A stretch of DNA of 64,000 bases from Cyanobacteria bacterium UBA4641 (GCA_002405805.1 DHMN01000028.1:1-64000), one strand, 5' to 3'. Shown: positions 33,545-42,374, counted from the stretch's first letter. The notes: generated by a model from the letters alone, not told the origin. Made by a program: numbers and translations.

Positions 33545-35118
33545 TATTTAACCTCAAATTCAGCTAACCAAAGCATTTCTTGTTCATTTAGCATATCAAA
33601 ATCGATGAGTTTTTTCTCATAATTCATGTGCACAAAAGAATGGATATCGTTATCCTTGAAATAGCAAGAATTTTCAAGCCTTACACCGAAATATCCTTCT
33701 CTATATAACCCCGGCTCGATTGAAAAACACATACCGTCTTTTATTTCGACTTTTGCTAACTCTCCGATACTCAAATTTGGCGGATATTCGTGAACATTTA
33801 TGCCAATACCGTGTCCTAAACCGTGATTAAAAACGAACCCTTCAACATCTTGACTATCGAAAAATTCATGTGCACTTTTTGCCACATCATAACCTATCAA
33901 AGGTCTTTTCAAATGAGTTTTTGCATAATTAAACGAACACAAAAATGCCTTTAACACTGTTGTATAAATCTTTTTATGAAGTTTTGTCGGCTCACCTTTT
34001 ACAAAAACTCTTGTAATATCAGTTGCCAAACCACCTTCAAAATACCCACCGCAATCTATCAAAACAAGACTTCCATCTTTTACAATTTCGTCTTTTGAAG
34101 ATTTTGAATAATGAGCCAAGGCAGAATTTTTATCCTTCGCAACTATTGAATTAAAACTCAAGCCAATTGCGCCTTGGGTCTTGAATTGTTCTTCCAAATA
34201 TTTTGCAATATCGTATTCCGAAAGGTTATCGTTATTATAAATATAGTCTCTTGTCGCCGAAACCGCCCTATCCGTACGGTTAAAAGCATCAATCAAATGA
34301 TTAAGTTCTGAGTCATTTTTTTGAGCTTTCATTATGGAAATCAGATTTTCTTCAATTTCACAAGCTTTGTCTTGTAAAATTGAAAAATCGAATGCATTTA
34401 TTGTATTTTTATCAACAAAAACTTTTTTATCAATATCTTTTAAAATTTGCTCAAGTTTTGACAAATTACTTTGAGTAAATAATTCAAATTTATCTTTAAA
34501 AATTAAAGCTTTTGCTCTGATTTTTGCTGAAAATTTTTGAGAAAAATTTCGCATATTAAAAAGGTATGAAACCTCGTCCAAATCAGTCACATAAAGCACT
34601 TCGTTTTCTGATAATTTTGATGAAATTTTTGTTATTTTTTTTTCTGCTGATAAACCTGTATATTTGACATCAATTTTTACATTTTTATCTTCATAATTTG
34701 GAATATTTTCACTATCCAATGGGTCAATTTTCAGCAATTTTATCTGTCTTTTTTGACTCAATATTTCATATTTTTTCTGCGAATTTTTCTTGGCAAAAAT
34801 TCCTAAAATTTCATTTTCAGGAATCAAATTTATCAATTCATCAAGATATTTTTGTCCTGTTTGAAGTTTTACCACGGTAACTTTTTCATGGTCGACTTCG
34901 TTATCTGCCTGAATATGGTATCTGCCATCTACAAACAAATAAATCTTGTCAGGAGTAACCAAAGCCTCACCTGTAGAACCTGAAAAACCTGTCAATTTGT
35001 AGCGAGAATTTTCTTCTAAAGTATTATACTCAACCAAAAATTCGTTCGTTGAATTGACCAACAGGTAATTAAGCCCATTTTCGACCATGAAATTTCTTAT
35101 TACCGCGATTGAATCCAT
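33544..35118 (-). CDS. M24B family Xaa-Pro aminopeptidase
   Basis: 524 residues with creatinase-like N-terminal repeats and a C-terminal pita-bread catalytic domain. Metal ligands are recognisable: LIDCGGYFEGGLATDITRVF (two Asp), HGLGHGIGINVHEYPP (His), GMCFSIEPGLY and GVRLENSCYF (two Glu). It removes N-terminal residues preceding proline. It lies between the parvulin gene (stop/start separated by 1 nt) and the SpoU gene (overlap), a three-gene operon on the minus strand. Confidence 0.92.
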   Translation of the reverse strand: MDSIAVIRNFMVENGLNYLLVNSTNEFLVEYNTLEENSRYKLTGFSGSTGEALVTPDKIYLFVDGRYHIQADNEVDHEKVTVVKLQTGQKYLDELINLIPENEILGIFAKKNSQKKYEILSQKRQIKLLKIDPLDSENIPNYEDKNVKIDVKYTGLSAEKKITKISSKLSENEVLYVTDLDEVSYLFNMRNFSQKFSAKIRAKALIFKDKFELFTQSNLSKLEQILKDIDKKVFVDKNTINAFDFSILQDKACEIEENLISIMKAQKNDSELNHLIDAFNRTDRAVSATRDYIYNNDNLSEYDIAKYLEEQFKTQGAIGLSFNSIVAKDKNSALAHYSKSSKDEIVKDGSLVLIDCGGYFEGGLATDITRVFVKGEPTKLHKKIYTTVLKAFLCSFNYAKTHLKRPLIGYDVAKSAHEFFDSQDVEGFVFNHGLGHGIGINVHEYPPNLSIGELAKVEIKDGMCFSIEPGLYREGYFGVRLENSCYFKDNDIHSFVHMNYEKKLIDFDMLNEQEMLWLAEFEVK

Positions 35119-35119
35119 A

Positions 35120-35401
35120 TTAGTGTTTTCCTGTAACTTCGATTAAGTGCCATCCGAATTGAGTTTCAACAGGTTGAGATAACTCACCTACTTCAAGTGC
35201 GAATGCTGCATCTTCAAAAGGTTTAACCATCATACCTTTACCAAAGAAACCCAAATCACCACCATTTTGACCTGATGGACAAAGGGATTTTTCTTGAGCA
35301 ACTTCAGCAAAAGATTTGCCGTTTTTAATTTCATTGTATAAGTCTTTAGCCTCTTGTTCTGTTTTTACAAGAATGTGACTGGCTCTAACTTCTGTTGTCA
35401 T
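35120..35401 (-). CDS. Parvulin-type peptidyl-prolyl isomerase
   Basis: 93 residues from the ATG at 35401 with AGGAG upstream (the frame is open 60 bases further, but through a promoter-like region). It is a complete stand-alone parvulin domain: RASHILVKTEQEAKDLYNEI, FAEVAQEKSLCPSGQNGGDL, GFFGKGMMVKPFEDAAF and FGWHLIEVTGKH. Similar in size to E. coli PpiC, cytosolic. First gene of the parvulin - M24 peptidase - SpoU operon. Confidence 0.93.
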   Translation of the reverse strand: MTTEVRASHILVKTEQEAKDLYNEIKNGKSFAEVAQEKSLCPSGQNGGDLGFFGKGMMVKPFEDAAFALEVGELSQPVETQFGWHLIEVTGKH

Positions 35402-35436
35402 AAATTTAACTCCTATCTTATCTACAGGAGAGATTA

Positions 35437-35480
35437 TAAAATAAAAAGGTTTGTGTTGCAATATTTGTGCAATACAAACC
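35437..35480 (-). terminator. Rho-independent terminator upstream of the parvulin operon
   Basis: On the minus strand GGTTTGTATTGCA / TGCAACACAAACC (13-bp stem with one mismatch, 7-nt loop) followed by TTTTTATTTT. It lies before, not after, the parvulin gene, so it ends either an independent small RNA or an attenuated leader. Confidence 0.8.
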
Positions 35481-35606
35481 GGAAGTTATAAAACATGAAA
35501 AATTTTCTGAAATAAAGCGTAAGTTCAAATTGTTTTAAACCAAACCGCTAAAAGAAAAAATCTTGTCGCAACCCCGAAAAAGTGCTTGGACAACCTGAAC
35601 TTACAT
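35437..35606 (-). ncRNA. Candidate small structured RNA upstream of the parvulin operon
   Basis: A minus-strand unit of about 165-170 nt begins near 35604, just after a TATTAT box, and ends at the strong terminator. Its first 84 nt are closed by an 8-bp helix TAAGTTCA (35603-35596) with TGAACTTA (35527-35520). Inside are TTGTC/GACAA and AAGA/TCTT pairings and the stretch TTTTTCGGGGTTGCGACAAG. A TATAAT box for the parvulin gene lies directly after the terminator, which favours an independent RNA over a riboswitch. No known RNA family was recognised. Confidence 0.5.
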
Positions 35607-35724
35607 TAATATAATACGCTGTCATGACATATTTTTGCACCATTCGTAAGGATAAATTTAACTATAACCAAAGGAGTATTTTTCACTAATACTAAAGAAT
35701 TAGACGCAAGAAAATAAAAACATC

Positions 35725-35753
35725 TTGATTTTCAAAAGACTTTATAGTAGAAT
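35725..35753 (+). promoter_or_regulatory. Promoter of tRNA-Gly
   Basis: TTGATT (35725-35730), 17-bp spacer, TAGAAT (35748-35753), 24 nt upstream of the mature tRNA 5' end. Confidence 0.7.
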
Positions 35754-35777
35754 TGATTTGTAAAACTAAATAGATTT

Positions 35778-35853
35778 GCGGAAGTAGCTCAGTTGGTAGA
35801 GCGTCTGCCTTCCAAGCAGGCTGTCGCGAGTTCGAGTCTCGTCTTCCGCTCCA
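35778..35853 (+). tRNA. tRNA-Gly (anticodon TCC)
   Basis: 76 nt with encoded CCA. Acceptor GCGGAAG/CTTCCGC, D-arm GCTC/GAGC, anticodon loop CTTCCAA (TCC), T-arm GCGAG-TTCGAGT-CTCGT. The 3' end and terminator are duplicated 173 bp downstream. Confidence 0.96.
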
Positions 35854-35891
35854 TAGAGGGTCAATTCATTGGCTCTCTATTTTTTGTAAGC
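35835..35891 (+). repeat. Direct repeat, copy 1 (tRNA-Gly 3' end plus terminator)
   Basis: 57 bp starting at AGTCTCGTCTTCCGCTCCA inside the tRNA T-arm and running through the terminator to GTAAGC. Almost identical to copy 2 at 36008. Confidence 0.88.
35854..35886 (+). terminator. Terminator of tRNA-Gly
   Basis: ATAGAGGGTCAAT / ATTGGCTCTCTAT hairpin followed by TTTTTT. Confidence 0.75.
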
Positions 35892-36007
35892 GAAAGACAT
35901 CCTCGCTCTCGGAATTGTTGCTCATGTCTTTCGCAACAATCTGAGTTCTACCCACTAGGGGTACGCATCACCGTACAGCTCGTGTAACTCGCTTACGCTG
36001 ATGCTGA

Positions 36008-36063
36008 AGTCTCGTCTTCCGCTCCATAGAGGGTCAATTTATTGGCTCTCTATTTTTGTAAGC
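36008..36063 (+). repeat. Direct repeat, copy 2 (partial tRNA-Gly 3' end plus terminator)
   Basis: 56 bp matching copy 1 except C to T and one missing T. It contains the last 19 nt of tRNA-Gly including CCA but no upstream tRNA sequence, so it is a fragment, not a gene. The 116 bp between the copies contain a GC-richer palindrome with CCACTAGGGG. The layout resembles att sites left by a tRNA-targeting integrative element or a slipped duplication. Confidence 0.85.
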
Positions 36064-36473
36064 AGAAGAGGCTGACGATAACTCGTTTTTGCGAGTTCGA
36101 CTCTCGTTGCTATGATTCTTGGCGAAACTATGTTGAGCCTTAGAGGCATAGTACCTACTTGGCTTCCACTCCTTTACCTGAAATGTCAGCGTGGTAAAGA
36201 CACCTACAAAAACAAAACACTAAGGGCGAGGAAAAAGGTGTCACCCTGAACTCGTTTCAGGGTCTTTTCCATTTAAGGATTCAACAATGCTTACTTTGAC
36301 TAATAATGATTATTGAAAAGATTCTGAAATAAATTCAGAATGACATAGACTGATGTGTTTTATTTGAGACTCTGAAACAAGTTAGCGTTCTTTTTGCTTA
36401 ACTACGTTCACACGGAGCACTTGCCAGAATCCACACTTCAGCATGACAATTAAGTTTTTACAAAAACATATCA
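36064..36473. repeat. Intergenic region with T-arm-like fragment and composite palindrome
   Basis: No gene is seen. GCGAGTTCGACTCTCGTTGC (36087-36106) resembles another tRNA T-arm. A composite dispersed element runs from TGTCA (about 36239) to TGACA (about 36345): left CCCTGAACTCGTTTCAGGG (36244-36262), AT-rich middle with TCTTTTCCATTT, right TTCTGAAATAAATTCAGAA (36322-36340). Another half-arm (ACTCTGAAACAAGTT) follows at about 36370. Confidence 0.7.
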
Positions 36474-37172
36474 TTACCATGGATAATCTTTTTCTATTTT
36501 CCATCCTGCGCGGCGGATTTTCTCTGCACAATAAAAACCATTTCCACTTTTATTACAATTTTTATCAATAACATCATTGCTATAAGTGTATCCAAGCGGT
36601 TGGATTCCGCCACCATCTTTAGCAACCCTTGTTAAGTAAAACACATCTCGACCAAAGATGTTTGGACCTTCTGCACCGTTTATATCCACAACGACAGAAC
36701 CATCCTGCACGGTTTCTCCAGCGACAGAAGTTCCCATTGCAACAAATATGACATATAAAAAGCCATCAGAAGTGTAAAAAGTAGTCCTTCTTTCAGGAAC
36801 TACGACACCCATATTCACAGCTGTTTTATTTGAATAAAACCAAGGATTACCAACTTTATATCCACATTGTTTGTAATTTGTACAAATAATCGCAGTCTTA
36901 ATATAAGATGCCCAATACTGTTTAAAATATTCCTCAGAACCCATCTTGAAAGATTCGCTTTCAGATGGCTCGCCTACATCGTCATAAGAAAGCTTGTACG
37001 CTTGATTCAAGACAGAGATTGCTTTTTGTAGTTTTGTTACGGTTACATGTTTTTGGTAATTCGTAATCAAAACCGGTATTGTCATCGCTGCAACTATACC
37101 AATTATTCCTAGAGTGATTAAAACTTCTGCCAATGTAAAAGCATATTTTCTAACACAATATTTGTTTTTCAT
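36474..37172 (-). CDS. Prepilin-like protein 2
   Basis: 232 residues: short basic leader MKNKYCVRKY, then AFTLAEVLITLGIIGIVAAM and TIPVLI. Before the cleavage position there is Ala rather than the usual Gly. The globular part is clearly homologous to prepilin 1: KLQKAISVLNQAYKLSYDDV, SVVVDINGAEGPNIFGRDVF, CNKSGNGFYCAEKIRRAGWK and a terminal DYPW. Probably a membrane-anchored minor pilin or pseudopilin. Divergent from an XRE regulator across a perfect 18-bp palindrome. Confidence 0.85.
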   Translation of the reverse strand: MKNKYCVRKYAFTLAEVLITLGIIGIVAAMTIPVLITNYQKHVTVTKLQKAISVLNQAYKLSYDDVGEPSESESFKMGSEEYFKQYWASYIKTAIICTNYKQCGYKVGNPWFYSNKTAVNMGVVVPERRTTFYTSDGFLYVIFVAMGTSVAGETVQDGSVVVDINGAEGPNIFGRDVFYLTRVAKDGGGIQPLGYTYSNDVIDKNCNKSGNGFYCAEKIRRAGWKIEKDYPW

Positions 37173-37207
37173 ACAAACTCCTTAATTTTGACTTTTATTT
37201 CTAATTT

Positions 37208-37225
37208 ACTGATTTATAAATCAGT
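37208..37225. promoter_or_regulatory. Putative operator between prepilin 2 and XRE gene
   Basis: A perfect 18-bp palindrome ACTGATTTATAAATCAGT between the divergent genes. Its size suits a dimer of the adjacent Cro/CI-type protein. Confidence 0.6.
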
Positions 37226-37279
37226 ATACATGGAGTATAAGTCATAATATAAAATTGTCAAGTAATATAAACTAACAAT

Positions 37280-37513
37280 ATGGATAGAGCTAAAGTTATT
37301 AAAGTATTTGCGGAAAATGTAAGAGCAGAAAGAGCCAGAAGGAATTATTCTCAAGAAAAATTGGCAGAAATGGCTGACATCACACCAGAATATCTCGCAA
37401 GAATTGAAAAGGAAAAATATAGTCCATCACTTATTGTTATCGCAAATTTGGCAATAGCGTTGGGAGTCTCTGTCGATAAATTGATACCTTTGGATGAATT
37501 GCGCAAGGGGTAG
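37280..37513 (+). CDS. XRE (Cro/CI) family regulator, divergent from prepilin 2
   Basis: 77 residues: VRAERARRNYSQEKLAEMAD then ITPEYLARIEKEKYSPSLIV and IALGVSVDKLIPLDELRKG, a complete HTH_3 domain without extra modules. No Shine-Dalgarno sequence precedes the ATG; a TATAAA or TAAACT box ends 8 or 6 nt upstream, so the transcript may be leaderless or nearly so. Confidence 0.88.
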   Translation: MDRAKVIKVFAENVRAERARRNYSQEKLAEMADITPEYLARIEKEKYSPSLIVIANLAIALGVSVDKLIPLDELRKG

Positions 37514-37866
37514 ATTTTGAGTGCAAACGGAGTAACGGAGTATTCCACAACAAGACTTGCAGGGGATTACGACGTCGCGCTGTGAAGTCTATTATTTTAT
37601 TTGTACAATATAGCTCCTCGTAATGACATGATGTTTTAAAAACTTAACTGTCATTCTGAACTTGATTCAGAATCTTTTCCATATTAATAATTTGGCAAAT
37701 ATAATTATTGATAAATCCTAATTATTTTTGCCAATCAACATTGATAGATTCTGAATAGCAAGAAAATTATGTGCTCGTAAACTCTCACAAATTTTCTAAG
37801 CTTTCAGAATGACATAGACCTATGTGTTTGGAGACCCTGAAACGAGTTCAGGGTCTCCAAACACAA
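37514..37866. repeat. Intergenic block of dispersed palindromes
   Basis: No gene is seen. From left: a second repeat type with GGGGATTACGACGTCGC (37562-37578) and GCTCCTCGTAATGACA (37612-37627); a palindrome TTCTGAACTTGATTCAGAA (37654-37672) opening with TGTCA; a long nested hairpin with outer arms ATTCTGAA (37748) and TTCAGAAT (37803-37810) and inner AGCAAGAAAATT/ATTTTCTAAGCT arms; and a near-perfect palindrome centred on CCCTGAAACGAGTTCAGGG (37835-37853) extended to GTTTGGAGA..TCTCCAAAC. The last could terminate transcription of the flanking minus-strand gene. Confidence 0.75.
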
Positions 37867-39060
37867 TTAATCCTCACTAGGGATTGTTGGGTGATCGTTG
37901 AATTTGTATCCGCTATTCCAAAGCTTTTTAAACTCAGTATAAGATTTTTCTTGTACTGCCTTTTGATAAGCCTTTTTAACCTCTTCAGGATTTAATGAAA
38001 ATGCCCCCAACTCCTCATTATTAAACGTGCTATATATCTTGATTTTATTTAGCAAATCAACAGAATTTACGTAATCTTCCATATTTATAGAAGATTTATT
38101 ATTTTTTATCAAAACATAGCCCATTGCATTTTTTAAGATTGAAATTTTTATTGTAGTTCCAACAGCTTGCCAATCTTCAGGGTCTAAATAAAATTTATAT
38201 TCATCCTTGTTTAGTTCAATTTTATCAAAAGCCGCCTCAATAGAATTTATCTGATAATTATTGAATTTTGTCTCGATTTTTTTATTAAAATCAGGATGAG
38301 ATTTTGAATACAATGCAATAGAATGAGACATTATAGCACTTATTCCAATCATCATTGCAACAAAAACAATAGGTACAACTATAAATAAAATTACAGATTG
38401 TTTAAATTGTGTTTTGTGGAATTTTTCTACATTTTCGTACTTGTCAGAATTTTTCTCATACGCCCACTCATTTCCGCGAAATCCGCAAAGCAACATAAAC
38501 GGAAACCAACCGGCAGTGAATAATAACGGCAACATCCAAAGAGTGATAAAGGATTTATTCAACAATCCCCAAATCCAAGTGCCCCAAAATGCGCCCCAGT
38601 TGAATTTAACGATTTCACTTTTTGGTTTTTCGCCGGAAATTCTACCTTGCCAAAACAACAGTGACACCATTACAAATAATGTCAGCCAACTGCCCCAAAA
38701 AGTTGTCCCAATTGGAGTGTAGACAATAAACATTATTACAGTTAATACAGCAGAAATCACAGAAATTTTATTGTCGTCCTCTTCGCCAAGAATATCGCGA
38801 ATCCTGCGAACTACATTTGGAAACAACAACACCGAAGTAACAATCCCTAAAGCCACCATCATCAAAGATATCCAAATCGGACGAGGAGAGCCGGAAAAAG
38901 CCTGCATAATTTCAGGTTTGAAAAACATCAAATAAATAACAGGAGTAATCAAAACGCTTTCAATAAGTTCAATTATCAAAAGATTTACGAAAAAATCTCG
39001 TCTGTTTAAAATTCCTTTCATTGAAAAGAAATTTTTATTTTCCTCAAAATAACCACTCAT
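37867..39060 (-). CDS. DUF805/DUF2628-like membrane protein
   Basis: 397 residues. The N-terminal third has a DUF805-like four-helix region (GILNRRDFFVNLLIIELIES). The middle FNWGAFWGTWIWGLLNKSFI then FTAGWFPFMLLCGFRGNEWA resembles DUF2628. A further membrane helix leads to a soluble C-terminal domain (about 275-397) ending NSGYKFNDHPTIPSED. Function unknown. AGGAG precedes the ATG. Confidence 0.65.
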   Translation of the reverse strand: MSGYFEENKNFFSMKGILNRRDFFVNLLIIELIESVLITPVIYLMFFKPEIMQAFSGSPRPIWISLMMVALGIVTSVLLFPNVVRRIRDILGEEDDNKISVISAVLTVIMFIVYTPIGTTFWGSWLTLFVMVSLLFWQGRISGEKPKSEIVKFNWGAFWGTWIWGLLNKSFITLWMLPLLFTAGWFPFMLLCGFRGNEWAYEKNSDKYENVEKFHKTQFKQSVILFIVVPIVFVAMMIGISAIMSHSIALYSKSHPDFNKKIETKFNNYQINSIEAAFDKIELNKDEYKFYLDPEDWQAVGTTIKISILKNAMGYVLIKNNKSSINMEDYVNSVDLLNKIKIYSTFNNEELGAFSLNPEEVKKAYQKAVQEKSYTEFKKLWNSGYKFNDHPTIPSED

Positions 39061-39085
39061 AATATTTACTCCTATTTTTATTTAT

Positions 39086-40265
39086 TTAATTTATAACATC
39101 TTCACTATCATTAGTCAAAAATTCAGCAGGGATAGTTTTTTCTACAATTTTCTTCCCTGATTTTGAACTTTTTGAATTAATTCCGTATTGGTGAAGTTTT
39201 TCTGCCTCTTTAAAAATACTGCCGTTGTGTTTTGAATTAAACCTGCCAACCTCGGTTTTTATGGATGAGCATGCCTTTTCTAAAGTTTGTTGAATATTCA
39301 AAAGACCTTGTGCATGTAATGCAATATTGTTGTACAAATTTTCTCCAACGGCGATAATATTTTCAATATTTTGAGACTGAACTTTTGTTCTCCACAATTG
39401 ATTAACCAAACGCAAGGCTACAAGTAATGACGAATTACCTACGATAATGATATTTCTGCTGTTTGCAAGTTCTACAACCGAGCGAAAATCAACATCCGTA
39501 TAAATCAGATTTATACAGGATTCAATCGGAATATACATCAAAATGAAATTTGGTTGAGATAGTTCTGAAATTTCTTCATAATTTTTCTTAGCCAAATTAA
39601 CGATACAATTTGTTAAGTCTGAAATAAAAGCTTTTTTGAGATTTTCATCGTTGTCAGATTGGCGATATTCAATATAGTTTTTCAAAATCACTTTTGAATC
39701 AATCACCAAATGCTTATCCTCAGGCAAATTTATTACAAAATCAGGCTTATTTCCACCTGAAACAAACTGTTTTGTGTAATGAATATTTTCTTGCAAATCG
39801 GCAAACTTCAAAATTTGTTCAAGCCAATCTTCTCCAAACTCACCTCTTGAATTTTGATTTGTCGTAAGTGCTTTGGCATACTTTTCAGCGGTTGATATTG
39901 CATTTTTAATCTCCAAAGTTTCATCGCGATGAGATTGTTGGTAGGTATCAATACTTTGTTTAAATTCTTTTAAAAGTTTATTTATCGGCGCAATTTCCTC
40001 AGCTTTAAACAAATCAATTTTTGAATTTAAGTTTTTTGAATGTTCGGTAACAAGAGATTCCTGCTGATTGCGCAATGACTCTTGCGCGATTTTAGAAAAT
40101 TCAGCAGACAAAGAGTTTAGCAAATCATCTTGCAAACCTTTCTGACCCTTTAATTTGGAATTTTCTTCAAGCAAATTTTGCATTTTGTGTTGATAATAGT
40201 TACTTGAGACAATCCAAACCAAAAGTGCCGTTACAATTATCGAAAAACTCAAAATAATCCAATTC
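39086..40265 (-). CDS. rmuC: RmuC family protein
   Basis: 393 residues, starting at a TTG (complement of 40265-40267, so the first base of the start codon is 40267). An N-terminal membrane helix (WIILSFSIIVTALLVWIVSS) and long coiled coil precede the RmuC core: GEFGEDWLEQILKFADLQEN, then PDFVINLPEDKHLVIDSKVI. RmuC limits recombination at inverted repeats and stalled forks, and the D-S-K residues belong to a PD-(D/E)xK-like fold. Its presence is notable beside so many palindromic repeats. AAAGGA precedes the start. Confidence 0.88.
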
Positions 40266-40351
40266 AAAGCTACACCATCCTTTTAAAACTAACCAAATAA
40301 TAATAGCATATTTTTCTAAAGATTTTTAGTCTTTGTTAGGATATGTAAAGG

Positions 40352-40564
40352 TTAAATATCCAAAAGCTCAGATAAAGTCATCCCTAAACCATCAGCAATT
40401 TTGGCTAAGATTTCCAAACTCGGATTTCTTTTCAAATTTTCAATTCGACCAACATAAGTTCTGTCAATATTACAAAGAAGAGCCAATCCCTCTTGAGACA
40501 AGCCACGCTCTTGCCTTATAGCCTTTAATTTCTGTGAAAATTTGTATAAAACTTCGCTTGACAT
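40352..40564 (-). CDS. XRE family regulator, 70 residues
   Basis: LKAIRQERGLSQEGLALLCN then IDRTYVGRIENLKRNPSLEI and LAKIADGLGMTLSELLDI, a minimal HTH_3 domain. The start is placed at ATG 40564 (MSSEVLYKF); a GTG at 40585 would add seven residues. Divergent from a small unknown gene whose ATG is 64 bp away. This HTH type with Y/R in the recognition helix (TYVGRIE) is common in restriction-modification controllers, but no such genes are adjacent. Confidence 0.85.
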   Translation of the reverse strand: MSSEVLYKFSQKLKAIRQERGLSQEGLALLCNIDRTYVGRIENLKRNPSLEILAKIADGLGMTLSELLDI

Positions 40565-40628
40565 TTGTATAAATGTATGCCACACTATGCCAATAATCGA
40601 CAGCCGATTGGCACAGGTGAGAGGTTAT

Positions 40629-40853
40629 ATGTTTTTATCTACTACCAAAATACAGCTAAAATTATTCAAGGAAGAAATAATTAATTTGTCAGGCAAATGT
40701 ACATCTATTATTGAATTTGTTTCTACTCCTATTTTATGCAAAGACTTTAACGTTCAGAAAAATGAAAAAGCCGAATTTGAAAACATAATCTCTAAACTAA
40801 ACACCGTATCAAATAAATTGGATGAAATAAAAAGCATTTTAAAGGATTTTTAG
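40629..40853 (+). CDS. Hypothetical small protein divergent from XRE gene
   Basis: 74 residues from the ATG with GAGAGG 4 nt upstream (a longer frame from 40542 overlaps the XRE gene). MFLSTTKIQLKLFKEEIINL start, a coiled-coil-like C-terminus NIISKLNTVSNKLDEIKSIL. Not recognised. Confidence 0.55.
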   Translation: MFLSTTKIQLKLFKEEIINLSGKCTSIIEFVSTPILCKDFNVQKNEKAEFENIISKLNTVSNKLDEIKSILKDF

Positions 40854-40943
40854 TATTTGTAACCTACTTGCACAGGTTATATTTTTTAACTAAAATATTA
40901 GTAACTTATAGTATTTATTAATAAATAAAAGGGATGAGTAATT

Positions 40944-42317
40944 ATGGCTGTAGAAAGACAACATGTAAAAGAACAAGACAAAGTAGCCAGACGTTCAAAT
41001 TTTGAACCTGTAGAAAGCAACTTGACACCTGAACAAGTAAAACTTGAGGCATCAAGATGCTTGCACTGCAAAAATCCGCGCTGCGTTCAAGGATGTCCTG
41101 TAAACATTCAAATTCCTGAATTTATTCAGGCTCTAAAAGAAGATAACTTAGATAAAGCAGGACAAATAATCCGCCAAACAAGTATGTTACCTTCGGTTTG
41201 CGGCAGGGTTTGCCCACAAGAAAGACAATGTGAAGGCAATTGTATACTTGGAATTAAAGGGGAAGCGGTTGCTATCGGAGCACTTGAGCGATATGTCGGC
41301 GATAACACAAAAGCCGATATGCCGGAAATTAAACCTTCTGGTAAAAAAGTTGCCGTTATCGGTTCAGGTTGCGCAGGTATTACCGCAGCAGCCGACCTTA
41401 GAAAAGCAGGTCACGAAGTTGTTGTTTTTGAAGCCTTACATAAACTTGGCGGAGTATTGAGATATGGAATCCCTCCGTTCAGACTTCCAAGAACAATTCT
41501 TGATAGAGAAATTACAAACTTAAAAGCTATGGGCGTTGAGTTTCATACAAATGTTATTGTCGGAAAATCTATCACTATCCAACAATTGAAAGATGATGGA
41601 TTTGATGCAATATTTATCTGCTCAGGCGCAGGTTTACCGAAAATGATGCACATAAAAGGTGAAAACCTTAACGGTGTATTTTCTGCAAACGAATTTCTTA
41701 CTCGTGTAAACCTTATGGGTGCAGGCAGAGATAAAGATTCAATAACACCGCTTAGAGTCGGTAAAAAAGTTGCCGTAATCGGTGGTGGTAACGTTGCGAT
41801 GGATGCAGCAAGAACAGCCGTACGTGTCGGATTTGAAGAAGTTTCTATTTTATATAGAAGAACAGAAAAAGAACTTCCTGCAAGACTTGAAGAAATCAGA
41901 CACGCTAAAGAAGAAGGTGTTATTTTCAAATTTTTGCACGCACCAGTTGAAATCTTGAACAAAGACGGTTACGTTGCAGGCATGAAATTTGAAATTATGG
42001 AACTTGGAGAACCTGATGCATCAGGCAGAAGAAGACCTGTCGGAACAGGTGAATATGTAACAGAAGATGTTGATACAGTAATTGTTGCACTAGGTACAGG
42101 TCCAAATCCGATTATCCAAAAATCAGCAGAACATGAAGGTATTGAAATTATCACTGACCCAAAAGGATATATTTCAGTAAATCCTGATACCAGAGCAACA
42201 AATATTCCGTGTGTATACGCAGGGGGTGACGTTGCGCCTGTTGGAGCATCTAATGCAATTAACGCAATGGGTGCAGGCAAAAAAGCTGCAAAAGCAATTA
42301 ATGAATTACTAAAATAA
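40944..42317 (+). CDS. NADPH-dependent glutamate synthase small-subunit family protein (GltA/GltD-like)
   Basis: 457 residues. N-terminal 4Fe-4S domain with CLHCKNPRCVQGCP and CGRVCPQERQCEGNC, then an FAD-binding GSGCAGITAAADLRKAGHEV and an NADPH-binding GGGNVAMDAARTAVRVG, ending with the FAD-contacting AGGDVAPVGASNAINAMGAG. This is the flavoprotein that passes electrons from NADPH to glutamate synthase, or to a ferredoxin in NfnB-like complexes. No large subunit gene (gltB) or NfnA partner is adjacent, so the homotetrameric GltA of anaerobes is the likeliest assignment. Confidence 0.9.
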   Translation: MAVERQHVKEQDKVARRSNFEPVESNLTPEQVKLEASRCLHCKNPRCVQGCPVNIQIPEFIQALKEDNLDKAGQIIRQTSMLPSVCGRVCPQERQCEGNCILGIKGEAVAIGALERYVGDNTKADMPEIKPSGKKVAVIGSGCAGITAAADLRKAGHEVVVFEALHKLGGVLRYGIPPFRLPRTILDREITNLKAMGVEFHTNVIVGKSITIQQLKDDGFDAIFICSGAGLPKMMHIKGENLNGVFSANEFLTRVNLMGAGRDKDSITPLRVGKKVAVIGGGNVAMDAARTAVRVGFEEVSILYRRTEKELPARLEEIRHAKEEGVIFKFLHAPVEILNKDGYVAGMKFEIMELGEPDASGRRRPVGTGEYVTEDVDTVIVALGTGPNPIIQKSAEHEGIEIITDPKGYISVNPDTRATNIPCVYAGGDVAPVGASNAINAMGAGKKAAKAINELLK

Positions 42318-42326
42318 TTATTATAA

Positions 42327-42362
42327 AAAGGAAATACTCTAATTTGGGTATTTCCTTTTATT
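42327..42362 (+). terminator. Terminator-like hairpin after the gltA/gltD-like gene
   Basis: AAAAGGAAATAC / GTATTTCCTTTT stem around a 9-nt loop, with T-rich flank. Confidence 0.75.
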
Positions 42363-42374
42363 GAAAGAGGGAGT

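Noticed and set aside
35437..35606. 6S RNA, SRP RNA or a known riboswitch
   Set aside because: No characteristic core of these families was found, so it is left as an unclassified candidate RNA.
35793..35987. 64-codon frame over tRNA-Gly
   Set aside because: It reads through the tRNA and its terminator, so it is not coding.
36087..36110. Additional tRNA gene
   Set aside because: Only a T-arm-like sequence is present; no acceptor, D-arm or anticodon arm can be folded.
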